Source: Leptotrichia sp. oral taxon 212 (GTDB lineage Bacteria > Fusobacteriota > Fusobacteriia > Fusobacteriales > Leptotrichiaceae). Taken from it: DNA of 64,000 nt. The translations under genes and the position numbers were made by a program. The DNA is taken from NCBI RefSeq assembly GCF_001274535.1, contig NZ_CP012410.1, positions 1,647,126 through 1,711,125 of the forward strand, read 5' to 3'. This document shows, piece after piece, positions 36,401 through 45,500 of the stretch (position 1 is its first letter; every line of letters starts with the position of its first letter). The notes under the pieces are model-generated. The model searched no databases, was not told the DNA's origin, and saw only the letters and a program-made list of their open reading frames with translations.

Positions 36401-38779
36401 TCCATTATAATCAAGTTTTCCACCATTAAAATCTACATTAGAATCTACTCCACCATTTGTACCAACAGATGATATTCCTGTACTTCCATTTTCTACTTTC
36501 ATATAATGTTTTTGAGCATTGATTACTCCACCATTACTTGCAAACAATCCCATTCCTTTATTAGATGTACTCTTAATATTTATATTAGGAGTTGTTGGAA
36601 GAGTGTTATTATTCATATTAATTTTACCCTTATCTTTAGCATAAGCAGCTACTGAGTTTTCTGATAGGTATGATAAATACTTTTCTGGTTTAGTAAGTGT
36701 TACTTCAGAATTATTATCTGTTGCATATAGAGTAACTGAATTTTTTATAAAATTAGAAGCACTTCCAGCAGTAACAGCTCCATTAAGATTAACTTTTCCT
36801 CCTGCTTCTGCTAAGGCTAATTTTTGATCTTCTCCTCCACTAATTTTTGCTTCTCCATCAAAATTCACTTTTGCATTAGCAGTTGCAACCATACCAATAT
36901 TTTCTTTTCCACCTTGTAAGTCTATTTTACTAGAAGTAATACCTGAATTAGCTGCTGGTGCTGTAATATTTAATTCACCCTGTCTTGCATAGATTCCCAT
37001 ACTTCCCTTAGTATGTTCTCCTATTTCAATAACAGCTACTGTATTTGTCTTTTTAATATGATCTTGTAAAATTCCTATTGCTTTTTCAGTTTTTGTTGCT
37101 TCTGTTAAACTATTTCCTATGGCAGCAATTTGTGCTTCTTTACCTATATTAAATTGAACTAAATTTTTAGTATCTCCATCTATACCTGTATTTTGTGATA
37201 CCCAACCAATAGACTCATCTCCTAATAAATCTATTGCCTTTGTTAAATATACTGAACTTCCAGGAGCCATTGTTGAGTTTCCACTATCAGATGCCATGAA
37301 AATTCCTATTGCTTTTTTACCTCTTACTTGTATAGTTCCTTCATTTACAAAAGCTGCTCTTCCATGTTGCAAAAATGTATATGCCCAACCCATTACCATA
37401 GAACCTTCACCATCAGCATACATCTTTCCACTTGAACTGTTTGAATAAATCCATCCTCTTCCTTGTTGTGTATCTGGTGTATGTTTTATGATAACAGAAT
37501 TTTTACCTTTAGCATTTATAGTCCCCTCATTATCAATATAGTTTGTACGATCACTTCCATTAGTATGAGTTGTAGTAAATAAATAAATTGCATTTTCACT
37601 CAATAAATTAACTGTTCCCTTATTAATGAATAAAAGTTCTGTTGCTCCATTATCAGCTCCTGTTATTCCAGAATAAGATTGATATTTATTTAATATATCC
37701 TTTTTAGCTTGAGTTATATGATTATTTGTTACTGCTGAAGCTAAATTTCCATTGACATTCCCTTCTGTTTCTAAGTTAATGACAGCTCCTTCATGTCCAC
37801 TAGGACCTTTAGTATAATTATAATTTATTGTAACTCCTGTACCAAATTCAGAATAAGGAACATTTAATAAAGTATTAAAAAATCTTTGACTTAAATTATG
37901 TGTTCCACTTGTTGGAGCTGTACCACTAGGATTAGTTCCTGGATATGCTGACAAATGAAAATTATTTAATGTTAAATTCATATTTCCACCACTATAACCT
38001 GTTGTATTTCCTGTAATGTCGATAGTTCCACTTGTTACATTAACTTGAGAAATAGCTCCATCATTTCCATTCCAATAATAATAGTTATCTGCACTTGGAT
38101 TTGCTCCTCCTCCTAATAAAGTTGGTGGTGTTATATTAGGTGGTGTAACTGTTATAGCATCTGGAGCCTTTGGAGGTTGTATTATTTTGGGATCAAATGG
38201 TGGTAAAGCTCCTGCTGGTGCTGCTGGTACAAAACTAGGTGCTTGTTTATTTACATCCTTAGGTCTTATCCCTGCACTTACTTCAATTTCAGCAGGTGGT
38301 TCGCTAACCAAAGCTAAATCTGTTGTTCCATATGTTGAAGACATTTGAGATGTAGCTTTAAATCTTTCTAATGGATCTGTTTTTCTCACTAAATTTAAAT
38401 TTTCTTTAGATTTATCACCCCTACCTTTGTAAGTTCCTCTCCAGTCACTGTAGAAATAGTTCATTCCAAACTGCCATGAACTCCATGGAGATTTAACTAC
38501 ATGGTCTCCCTGTTCCATTAACTGTATTAACTCAAGGTTTGATGATTTTAATAATTTATTATTTTCAGCCTTCGCTTCCTTAAACAACTTCTTCATATCT
38601 GTTATCGATGTCTGAAGTCCTCTTCTTGCCTGTTCTACACTGTCTGTTTCAGGAGCTGTAAAAGATATTAAACCTGTTAACAGGAATGTAAACAATAATG
38701 CTGAATTGTATTTTACATCTCTACATCTTTTAGCAAATGTTCTTAATTCTTTTTCTATTCTTTTCAAATTATTAGTCAT
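32570..38779 (-). CDS. Giant fusobacterial-type autotransporter adhesin (module copy B)
   Basis: 2069 residues. An atypical long N-terminus (MTNNLKRIEKELRTFAKRC) leads into a hydrophobic signal core (SALLFTFLLTGLISFTA). The conserved block SPWSSWQFGMNYFYSDWRG ends near residue 121. The passenger (about 122-1787) has a proline-rich start and then many beta-helix repeats of the N-x-G-T-I / G-I-G-I/M-Y-A type, for example NEGTIDVSGKNGIGIL. The last 282 residues are the outer-membrane beta-barrel ending in GIGFRAIY with the C-terminal aromatic. It belongs with the RadD/Fap2-like surface proteins of fusobacteria, which mediate binding to other bacteria or host cells; its ligand is unknown. AAGGAA precedes the ATG. 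N- and C-termini match the second copy at 41680, while the passenger does not. Confidence 0.92.
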   Translation of the reverse strand: MTNNLKRIEKELRTFAKRCRDVKYNSALLFTFLLTGLISFTAPETDSVEQARRGLQTSITDMKKLFKEAKAENNKLLKSSNLELIQLMEQGDHVVKSPWSSWQFGMNYFYSDWRGTYKGRGDKSKENLNLVRKTDPLERFKATSQMSSTYGTTDLALVSEPPAEIEVSAGIRPKDVNKQAPSFVPAAPAGALPPFDPKIIQPPKAPDAITVTPPNITPPTLLGGGANPSADNYYYWNGNDGAISQVNVTSGTIDITGNTTGYSGGNMNLTLNNFHLSAYPGTNPSGTAPTSGTHNLSQRFFNTLLNVPYSEFGTGVTINYNYTKGPSGHEGAVINLETEGNVNGNLASAVTNNHITQAKKDILNKYQSYSGITGADNGATELLFINKGTVNLLSENAIYLFTTTHTNGSDRTNYIDNEGTINAKGKNSVIIKHTPDTQQGRGWIYSNSSSGKMYADGEGSMVMGWAYTFLQHGRAAFVNEGTIQVRGKKAIGIFMASDSGNSTMAPGSSVYLTKAIDLLGDESIGWVSQNTGIDGDTKNLVQFNIGKEAQIAAIGNSLTEATKTEKAIGILQDHIKKTNTVAVIEIGEHTKGSMGIYARQGELNITAPAANSGITSSKIDLQGGKENIGMVATANAKVNFDGEAKISGGEDQKLALAEAGGKVNLNGAVTAGSASNFIKNSVTLYATDNNSEVTLTKPEKYLSYLSENSVAAYAKDKGKINMNNNTLPTTPNINIKSTSNKGMGLFASNGGVINAQKHYMKVENGSTGISSVGTNGGVDSNVDFNGGKLDYNGEGYALYAKDGGKITFTNGNLILRGKSTAMELNASGTNPINISNTKITVMSNDVIVFNIVNATAPINVSNLAGNISSLVGTGVDVSAGTEGGQTFNKYKLAALDGGTMNIDVDVNKADGPTTVSGYYFQRFLGQRLKTNVNSNVTARLTTAQADDLYKGQVVAIEANSSKNASTNAETQVNIAAGKTIDVARTDGTDKGGVGVFVNYGIVDNKGTISVEKDSTANSDGVGIYSANGSEVTNEGTIDVSGKNGIGILGIAYRTDAAGSPKVNEFGGKPGEGKVTILNKGKVTLNGEGATGIFAKNNKAGSNATNATATNDAAGILTLSGNKSVGMSGEKSTLTNTGTINIQGQESTGMFAKDSSEMTNNGTINLVDSASADKPNIGMFTEDKNTVIHNNKDIIGGNNTYGIYGKTVNLSATGQIKVGDNSVGIFSNGEYAAGSTPTIDLAANSKIEVGKNEAVGVFTTGENQVIKSEGDMKIGDGSYGFVIRGKGTKLFTHNPNGVTLGNDAVFAYSADKTGNIENKTTLTSTGSKNYGLYAAGIVNNLADINFGTGVGNVGIYSIGGGTATNGSSTIRPTIRVSKSDTVNKLYGIGMAAGYTDDNGVTHQTGTITNYGTIKVEKDNGIGMYATGSGSKAINHGDIELSGKGTTGMYLDNNAIGENYGTIKTAPNTTKDGIIGVVAMNGAVIKNYGTIEIKGSGNTGIFLSKGKSEGTVPQDLDGSKGLEEKKQLPTGKKVSGIDINAPGDGTATIKRNGTVITPTYVDTITSSANAQKVRSGATELDLRAANLNNIPSLSQASSIGMYIDTSGVNYTNPIKGLDKLTNLKRVNLIFGTEAARYTSSKDIKIGQNILSPYNKVISTLSAGGGKKFTINSASLTWITTGTQNSDDTFNAVYLSKIPYTAFAKDKDTYNFMDGLEQRYGVEGVGSREKELFNKLNAIGKGEPMLFAQAVDEMKGHQYSNVQQRIQATGNVLNKEFDYLRNSWSNSTKDSNKIKAFGMRDEYKTDTAGIIDYTSNAYGFAYLHEDETVKLGNSSGWYAGAVHNRFKFKDIGKSKENQTMLKLGIFKTMSPAADHNGSLRWTISGEGYVSRNDMHRKYLVVDEIFNAKSDYTAYGVAVKNELGYNIRTSERTSIRPYGSLKLEYGRFTTIKEKSGEMRLDVKGNDYYSIRPEVGIEFKYKQPMAVKTTFTAALGLGYENELGKVGDVNNKARVGYTSADWYNLRGEKDDRKGNFKADLNIGVENQRFGVTLNGGYDTKGKNVRGGIGFRAIY

Positions 38780-38807
38780 ACTTATTCCTTTCTTTCATAT
38801 ATTTTTA

Positions 38808-39353
38808 TTACTGCTGGCTTCCTCTTCTTGCAAGCTTGAATTCTATTCTTCTGTTCTGTGCTCTTCCCTCTGATGTACTGTTTGTCGCTACAGGCTCTTC
38901 TTCACCTTTTGATACCGTTCCCTTTATTCTGCTAGGGTCAAGTCCAAATTCCAGTAACTTCGCCTTTACGCTCTGTGCCCTTCTCATTCCTAACTTCATG
39001 TTGTAAGCATTGCTTCCCTTTGAATCTGTATGTCCTTCTATCACTACTTCATAATCGTTGAAGTTCACATATTCTATGAATTTATGTAGCATTTCAAAGT
39101 ACTGGGGCTTTACGTTCGACTTGTCAAAGTCAAAGTTCAAACTTCTCTCGTCCATTACAACTATCTGCTGATCCGGCCCCTTCTCTTCCGCTATTATTTC
39201 TGTTATGTCTATCCTGTCTATCTCAAGGGCATTTATTCTTATCGTATTTTCCCTCATCTGTGTTGTTGTCAGCTTTCTCGCCGCAGATGATACCGAAGAT
39301 ACTGCCAACAACATCGCTACACCCGCTACTACTGTTGCTGTTCTTCTAGCCAT
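38808..39353 (-). CDS. OmpA-family peptidoglycan-binding outer-membrane protein (copy B)
   Basis: 181 residues. Residues 1-24 are a signal peptide (MARRTATVVAGVAMLLAVSS, then VSSA). Residues about 60-181 are an OmpA C-terminal domain: LNFDFDKSNVKPQYFEMLHKF, then EGHTDSKGSNAYNMKLGMRRAQSVKAKL, where the Asp and Arg bind peptidoglycan, and GRAQNRRIEFKL. There is no N-terminal beta-barrel, so it is a periplasmic anchor rather than a porin. It may link the adhesin complex to the cell wall. The start overlaps the lipoprotein gene by 25 bp, with GGAGG just upstream. The protein is identical to that at 47654-48199. Confidence 0.9.
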   Translation of the reverse strand: MARRTATVVAGVAMLLAVSSVSSAARKLTTTQMRENTIRINALEIDRIDITEIIAEEKGPDQQIVVMDERSLNFDFDKSNVKPQYFEMLHKFIEYVNFNDYEVVIEGHTDSKGSNAYNMKLGMRRAQSVKAKLLEFGLDPSRIKGTVSKGEEEPVATNSTSEGRAQNRRIEFKLARRGSQQ

Positions 39354-39571
39354 GCATCTGCCTCCTTCTCAAGTGATCTGTATTCCTGTGAATAATTGAT
39401 TTTCCCTTCCTCTTTTAACTTCTCTACATTTTCTGACGGCTTTATGAACTTGTTCTCTCTTAAATATGCCTCTATGTTGTCCAGTCTGTCTGTATTGTAC
39501 TGCACTAATTTCGCATTTGTGCATGATATCATTAATAGTCCTAATCCTACTGATATTATTCCTTTTTTCAT
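39329..39571 (-). CDS. Small lipoprotein of the adhesin module (copy B)
   Basis: 80 residues from the ATG at 39571 (MKKGIISVGLGLLMISCTNA). LMISC is a lipobox with the acylated Cys at 17, so the mature protein is a membrane lipoprotein of about 64 residues, helical and charged. The frame extends back to 39649, but the in-frame ATG with GGAGA is the likely start and is the one conserved with the other copy. The equivalent gene of the Fusobacterium RadD operon encodes the defensin-inducing lipoprotein Fad-I; equivalence here is inference from operon position. It ends inside the OmpA gene. Confidence 0.8.
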   Translation of the reverse strand: MKKGIISVGLGLLMISCTNAKLVQYNTDRLDNIEAYLRENKFIKPSENVEKLKEEGKINYSQEYRSLEKEADAWLEEQQQ

Positions 39572-39653
39572 AATTATTTTTTCTCCTTCTCTATTTTTTC
39601 TTCTTTCCGTAATTCTTATGATATCTCTTACCTTAAAATTAAAATACAAAATA

Positions 39654-40133
39654 TTAATTTAATTTATTTTCAATACCTTCAAGTCTCTGTTCCATCTTGT
39701 CAAGCATCTCATTCGTCTTGTGGAATGTCTCTATGTTGCTGTTTATCTCGTCAACTCTCTTCTTTATTCTCTGTACTTCCGCATCCATCTTTTCGCTTTC
39801 ACTCATGTTCTTGTACTTCGCCTTCATCGCTTTTGCCTCAGCCTTTCTCTTTCTAGCTTCAGCTTCCTTGTTTCGCTTTGCTTCCAGCTCCGCTTTCTTG
39901 CTTCCGCTCACTGATGGTGTGCTTATGCTCGGAGATACTGTTACAGGTACTTCTCCCTCTTCAACTACTGAGTTCATAAGTTCCTGTTTTCTTGCCTCCT
40001 TCTCCTCTGCCGCCTTCTTCTGTTTCGCAACCTTTAACAGTCTTTCTATGTTCGGGTCTGTCTTCTCTGCCATTGACAGCTGCCCCACCGCAAATGCAAG
40101 CAGTGCCACTCCCATTATCTTCTTAGCTTTCAT
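39654..40133 (-). CDS. Secreted coiled-coil protein of the adhesin module (copy B, 159 aa)
   Basis: 159 residues with a signal peptide (MKAKKIMGVALLAFAVGQLSMA). A Lys/Glu/Ala-rich helical region carries KKAELEAKRNKEAEARKRKAEAKA near 80-100. The C-terminal heptad-like coil (EINSNIETFHKTNEMLDKMEQRLEGIENKLN) follows a central Pro/Ser/Val linker (VPVTVSPSISTPSVSG). No enzymatic motif is seen. It is probably periplasmic or surface-exposed, partnering the FadA-like protein or autotransporter. The product is identical to that at 48501-48980. Confidence 0.8.
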   Translation of the reverse strand: MKAKKIMGVALLAFAVGQLSMAEKTDPNIERLLKVAKQKKAAEEKEARKQELMNSVVEEGEVPVTVSPSISTPSVSGSKKAELEAKRNKEAEARKRKAEAKAMKAKYKNMSESEKMDAEVQRIKKRVDEINSNIETFHKTNEMLDKMEQRLEGIENKLN

Positions 40134-40168
40134 ATCTTCTCCCTTTCCTGTCTGTTTTTCTTATTCCT

Positions 40169-40582
40169 CTATTTCTTTGCCTTCTTTGTTTTCTCTGTCT
40201 TTGCCTTCTGCTCTTTCACTTTCTTGCTCTTCTTCTTCCCTAACACTTCATTGTAGCCATCCAGTTCCTTTTCTTCCCTAGCCACACTTCTTACTACTCT
40301 TTCATAGTAGTCCACCTTTATCGCTGCCTTGTTTGCATTATATTCAAGCTTTTCCATCGGTGTTCTTGGTTTCACTTCTTCTTCTGCTTCTACTTCTTCA
40401 ACTCCCTCTGCTGTCTCCGTCTTCACTCTTTCCACCTTCTTAGGTGCTTTCGCTGCCTTTCTTTCAGCCTCCTGCTGCTTATAGTAGTCATCCCTTGCCT
40501 TCTTCAGTACATCCTGTGCACTGTTTGCCATCGCTACGCTTCCAACAGCTAAAAGAAGTCCTGCCAGAATTATCTTTTTCAT
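40169..40582 (-). CDS. Secreted Lys/Glu-rich coiled-coil protein of the adhesin module (copy B, 137 aa)
   Basis: 137 residues with a signal peptide (MKKIILAGLLLAVGSVAMA), then helical charged sequence (DVLKKARDDYYKQQEAERKA), an acidic stretch (EGVEEVEAEEEVKP) and a strongly basic tail of lysine repeats (KKSKKVKEQKAKTEKTKKAKK). The tail could bind anionic polymers such as DNA, LPS or peptidoglycan; that is inference. It lies between the FadA-like gene and the 159-residue protein, each about 35 bp apart, in one operon. It is identical to 49016-49429. Confidence 0.8.
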   Translation of the reverse strand: MKKIILAGLLLAVGSVAMANSAQDVLKKARDDYYKQQEAERKAAKAPKKVERVKTETAEGVEEVEAEEEVKPRTPMEKLEYNANKAAIKVDYYERVVRSVAREEKELDGYNEVLGKKKSKKVKEQKAKTEKTKKAKK

Positions 40583-40620
40583 ATGTTCCTTCCTTTCTTT
40601 CCCGTTATAGTTTTAAAATA

Positions 40621-41010
40621 CTAGTTCCCCATTATTGCAAGTATCTGTTCAAGTTCAGCTATCTTCTGTTCTTTTTCTTTTATTAGTTTTGCTATGTTCT
40701 TGTAGTATACGTCATAGTTGTTAAGGACCTGTTTGTATTTATCTCTATGCCATCTCACTTCTGAGTCCTTCTTAAGTTTTTCAAATACCTTTTCTTTTCC
40801 TTCTTCCTTTGCCCTGAGATCTGCCACTTCAGTTTCAAGCTGCGCCTTCTGTGCCTCAAATTCCCTCTTCTTCTGAGCTTCCTTTTCAAGAAGGTCGTTA
40901 AACTTGTTCTCTATTGAGTTCAGACTCGCTTCCAGACTTGGTTTTGTTGCCGGATAACTTAATGCCGCCATTACTAATAGCATTGACAGCAGAAGTATTT
41001 TCTTTTTCAT
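40621..41010 (-). CDS. FadA-family adhesin-like protein (copy B)
   Basis: 129 residues, the same length as FadA of Fusobacterium nucleatum. After a signal peptide (MKKKILLLSMLLVMAALSYPA) the whole protein is a helical hairpin: LNSIENKFNDLLEKEAQKKREF in the first helix and VRWHRDKYKQVLNNYDVYYKN before the C-terminal IAELEQILAIMGN. The C-terminal pattern aligns with the RFYKSQYQDL...ISDFEKIQALRAGN part of FadA as I recall it. It probably forms filaments or a coiled-coil partner at the surface. It is the first gene of module B, with GGAGG before the ATG, and is identical in protein sequence to copy A despite three silent base changes. Confidence 0.82.
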   Translation of the reverse strand: MKKKILLLSMLLVMAALSYPATKPSLEASLNSIENKFNDLLEKEAQKKREFEAQKAQLETEVADLRAKEEGKEKVFEKLKKDSEVRWHRDKYKQVLNNYDVYYKNIAKLIKEKEQKIAELEQILAIMGN

Positions 41011-41186
41011 AAATTTCCTCCTTAATATAGCATTACTTTGAATAACATTATTTATTTTTTATAATATTGTTATTTATAATTAAAAAATACATGTTAATTA
41101 ATTAGTTTATTTATTTTTATTTAGCAATAAATAAAATATGTTTTTCGTTATATGTCTCTGTATTTTTCATTTGTTCATTTTTACTA

Positions 41187-41195
41187 ATTATAACA
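41187..41195 (-). promoter_or_regulatory. Extended -10 promoter of adhesin module B
   Basis: TGTTATAAT on the minus strand, about 177 bp before the FadA-like ATG. The same nonamer lies upstream of module A although the surrounding DNA differs. No good -35 is seen. Confidence 0.5.
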
Positions 41196-41561
41196 CATTT
41201 CAATGATATTGTGTTATTTAATTTTAACTTTTTTATATATTTTATTTATGAAATACGATATGAGACATATTTTATATATATTTTTTAACATTACTTATAT
41301 ATGAATATTTATTCAAATAAAGATGTTTTCATATTTAAATTATTGTGTTTTAATTCTACATATCTTATTTTCGATTAAATTAAATCAATAAAAAGAGAAT
41401 AATTTTATTAATAAGTAAATATTATTTCTCTATAGTTACAATAGTTAGAGTACTGAGATTTCCAAATTATAAATTGTTTTGTCTACGAATATTGAATTCA
41501 TTTATGGAAAAGGGGTTCATAAAACTCAACAACAGAAAGATTACAAAGCTGTAACTTCTTA

Positions 41562-41609
41562 TACAAAAAAAGAAGCTGAACTCAAAATTCTAATCATTTT
41601 GAGACAGCT
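41562..41609 (-). terminator. Terminator of the copy A autotransporter gene
   Basis: On the minus strand AGCTG-T-CTCAAAAT and ATTTTGAG-TT-CAGCT (41609-41574) form a stem of about 13 pairs, followed by TTTTTTT. The sequence belongs to the GTCTCAAAA inverted-repeat family seen again at 53691 and 56561. Confidence 0.75.
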
Positions 41610-41679
41610 CCATTTTTTGTTTCTCTTCACAAAAATAATATATTTCTAACGAAAACTTTTCCTTCAGAATCAGAATCTA

Positions 41680-42528
41680 TTAGTAGATAGCTCTGAATCC
41701 TATTCCTCCTCTTACATTCTTACCTTTTGTATCATATCCTCCGTTTAATGTTACTCCAAATCTCTGGTTCTCTATTCCGATATTTAAGTCAGCTTTAAAG
41801 TTTCCTTTTCTGTCGTCCTTTTCTCCTCTTATATTGAACCAGTCTGCATCCGTATATGATACTTTTGCCATGTTCTTTACATTTCCTACTTTTCCAAGCT
41901 CATTTTCATAACCTAGTCCTAATGTTGTCACAAATGTCGTCTTAACTGCCATAGGCTGTCTGTAGCTAAATTCCACTCCCACTTCCGGTCTTATTGAGTA
42001 GTAGTCGTTTCCTTTTACGTCAAGTCTCATTTCTCCTGACTTCTCCTTGATTGTAGTAAATCTTCCATATTCAAGTTTTAAGCTTCCGTATGGTCTTATG
42101 CTTGTTCTTTCACTTGTTCTTATATTATATCCAAGTTCGTTCTTAACCGCCACTCCATATGTTGTATAGTCTGACTTCGCATTGAAGATTTCATCAACTA
42201 CAAGATACTTTCTGTGCATATCATTTCTTGATACATATCCTTCTCCTGATATTGTCCATCTCAATGATCCGTTATGATCTGCAGCCGGTGACATTGTCTT
42301 GAAGATTCCAAGTTTTAACATTGTCTGGTTCTCTTTTGATTTTCCTATGTCCTTGAACTTGAATCTGTTATGTACCGCTCCTGCATACCATCCTGAGCTG
42401 TTTCCAAGTTTAACTGTTTCGTCTTCATGTAAGTATGCAAATCCGTATGCATTACTTGTATAGTCTATTATTCCTGCTGTATCTGTGTTATACTCGTCTC
42501 TCATTCCGAATACTTTTATTTTATTTGA
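41680..42528. repeat. Autotransporter beta-barrel segment shared with 32570-33418
   Basis: Copy A partner of the 849-bp ungapped barrel repeat; substitutions such as GKVGDVNNKA to GKVGNVKNMA cluster in the last 100 residues. Confidence 0.85.
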
Positions 42529-45500
42529 CTGCTTAGACTTAGTATCCCATTCCTTAGACAGGTGACTAATTTCCTTATCAATTAATCTTCCAGTTCCGTA
42601 TGTTCTCTGCTGCACATTAGCATACTGGTGTCCCATCATTTCATCTGTTGCTTGATAAAATAAGATTTCCTCATTTTTACCAATTCCACTTAATTTATCA
42701 AATAGTTGTTTTTCCCTTGTACTTAGATTTTCTTTACCATATCTTTGTTCCAGTCCATCCAGGAAGTTATATGTATCTGTAACTTCTACAGGTGTAGCTT
42801 CTTTTCCTGCAAATGCTGTATATGGCATCTTTGCTAAGTAAATATTATTAATTAAACCAGTATTTTTATCTAATGTTGCTGTTGCCATCCATGTTAATGC
42901 TCCTGAATAAATATTCCAGTTAGTTATATTAGGATTAGCTAGTAATGTTGTATTGTATGGAGCTATTATTTCCTGTGGAACTTGAATATATTTACTCAAA
43001 GTAGTTTCTGCAGCTTCTGCCCCTATTATAAGGTCAGCTTCATTTCCACCTAAAGCACTTATTGGACCTTGTATAGGATTAGTTCCTCTCTTTGTATCTA
43101 TGTACATCCCTATATTAGATGTAAGCATATCTCTATTACCATCCACATTTGTTACTACCGGAGTTACTGGTGCTCCATTTGCAGTTATTGTTGCTGTAGC
43201 TGCTCCTGCAGGTGCACTTATATCTATTACTTTTACTCCATTTATTTCCAGTTCTTTTCCAGTTGGTTTACTTCCTGGTGTAAATTCATCTGCTGCTCCA
43301 CCACTTACAGTGATTGTACCAAAGTTTTTAACTATTCCACCAGTTGTAATGAATTTAGCATAACCTCCAGCTGAGTTTATATTAATTGTACCGTTGTTTA
43401 TTAATTCAGAACCAGCTCTTACTACTACTCCAACTGCTGTTGCTGGACTTCCAACTGTTGTAATTAAACCATTATTTATACCTTTTGCTCCATTGTCAAG
43501 GTAAATACCCATAGCTCCTTCACCAGCCAAGTTAATTGTTGCACCTGAAGCATTTTCTACTTCCGAACCTCTACCTGAAGCATACATTCCGATACTACTT
43601 TTACCATTTACATTAATTGTACCAGCATTTACTACTTTACCTGTATCTGACTTAGCATATCCTGCTGCCATACCTATAGAATATAGAGAGTTTCCTGGGT
43701 CAGAATCCCCAACTGTTATCGTTCTTCCAGCAGCATTTGTAGCTGTTCCACCTTTAATACTGTAGATACCAACATTTCCCAATCCATTAGAAAAATTAAT
43801 ATCAGCATTGTTTGTTATTGTTCCTGCTCCATATAATCCATAGTTTTGTCCAGTTGAAGTCAACAGTGCATTATTCGTTATTGTTCCTGTCGTATCGTTT
43901 GAATAAACATAAATTGATTTTGTTCCTAATGATACGTCTGCTGTTGAAGTATTTGTAAATACCAATGGATTAGATCCCTGTATAGCTACAAATCCAAAAG
44001 AGTTATCTCCTATTGTCATCTTACCATCGTGAGTAACAGTTCCTCCACCTTGTTCAAGGTATACACCAACTGCTTCATCTTTTCCAACAGTAATGTCAGA
44101 TGTAGAACCTAAAATTGTACTATCTCCTTTAGAATATATTCCTACCCCAGCATCTCCTGCTTTAATTACACCATCATTTGATACTCTGTAACCATATGTA
44201 CCTATTGCATTATTTCCAACTGTTATATTTCCTCCAGCTCTGTTAGCTATTCCTATATTTGTCACATTAGTAAATACACCAACATTTGGATTTGCTATGC
44301 TTGTTGAATCTCCTAATGTAATTTCACCACTGTTATCTACTATATAATTACTTCCCTGAGCATAAATTCCAACTGATTTATCTCCTGTAAACTGTATCTT
44401 TCCAGTAGCTGTATTATTAACTCCTATGTCACTTCCTGATGCACTTGTACCAGTTCCATCATAGATTATACCGATTGCATTTGCTCCTGCACTTGTAATT
44501 GTTCCTGAGTTTGTTATTGGAGCAGGATTTGCAGCACCTACAGTGGCTCCTTTAGAATACAATGCTGTTGAATTTGCTCCTATTGCAATTGTTCCTGCAT
44601 TGCTTACAAGTGAATTATCTATACCATACAATGCTGTAGAAGAATCTCCCATTGTGATTGTACCAGTTGCATTATTTTCAAGCACTCCAAATTTTCCGTA
44701 CATTGCTGTCGAATTTGCTCCTGACATATTCATAATACCGTTATTCGACAATGTTACTTTAGTTCTATTAGTGTCAAGATTTTCCTGTGCGAACGCTACT
44801 TGTCCCGCATTAGTACCTGATATAGTATTAGAATTATTATTTATAATCTGTGAGTTAGATATTTCTAACTTATTATACGCATCAGTTGGATCATCAAGAT
44901 TTATTGATTGATCTAATTTTAGTCTACTTAGATATAACATAAATGTCTTATAGTCAGCTGTTGCCAAATTACTTGCAGAATTTACTCCTAATGCTCCCGC
45001 TAAAGTTGTTCCTCCTGTATTTGATAAATTCATTTCTACATCTGAAGCAATAAATAATCTTGAACCTGTAGCCATATTCAATGTCAGGTTACTCATATTT
45101 GCAAATCTAGCTCCTACCCATGTTTGGATATCTGTGTCTGTAAATGAACTATATCCTGATCCTGTATAATAAAATGCAGTTCCTCTTGTTAATGGATCAT
45201 TATTTGTCCATCCGTCTATATTTGCAGTTGTAGCTCCTGTAAATTCTATCTTTCCTGTATTATCAACAAAGAATGCTAATGACTTTTGTCCTGTATTTAA
45301 TGTAGCTGTGTTTAATTTTACTACTCCATTATTCGAAGCATAAGTATTAAACGCTCCATTTGTTGCTTTTAATGTCACATTTGTCAAATCTAAAGTACCA
45401 TTATTAGAGTAAGCATCTATCGATGCACTTCCGTCTACTGATATTGAAGTCAAACCAGTAGAAGTTATTTTCCCGCCATTTTGAGCTACTAATCCTACTG

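Larger units (their letters stand above)
38424..41021. repeat. 2.6-kb near-identical repeat, copy B (pairs with 47270-49868)
   Basis: This stretch covers the first 119 or so codons of the autotransporter and all five accessory genes. Reading the two copies side by side I found only three base differences (all in the first 175 bp of the FadA-like gene, silent, for example 40840) and one extra T in copy A near 48446. Identity begins abruptly at the GGAGGAAATTT ribosome-binding site upstream of the FadA-like ATG and ends abruptly inside the autotransporter. Confidence 0.95.
41011..41679. other. A/T-rich region between the two adhesin modules
   Basis: 669 bases. It contains the module B extended -10 promoter (41187-41195), the copy A terminator (41562-41609) and, on the plus strand from about 41473, an open frame without a start codon that reads EFIYGKGVHKTQQQKDYKAV and further. 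The frame has protein-like composition and could be a gene remnant. No complete gene is seen. Confidence 0.6.

Noticed and set aside
33500-38300. Many short repeated words in the autotransporter passengers as a possible CRISPR array or VNTR
   Set aside because: The repeats are protein-level beta-helix motifs (G-T-I, G-I-G-I-Y) with variable DNA and no constant repeat-spacer spacing. No CRISPR array or cas gene is seen in the window.
39697-40281. 194-codon plus-strand frame (and its twin at 48544-49128)
   Set aside because: It lies opposite the two coiled-coil genes; its Ser/Phe-rich translation is what the complement of Lys/Glu-rich codons gives. No ribosome-binding site or motif.
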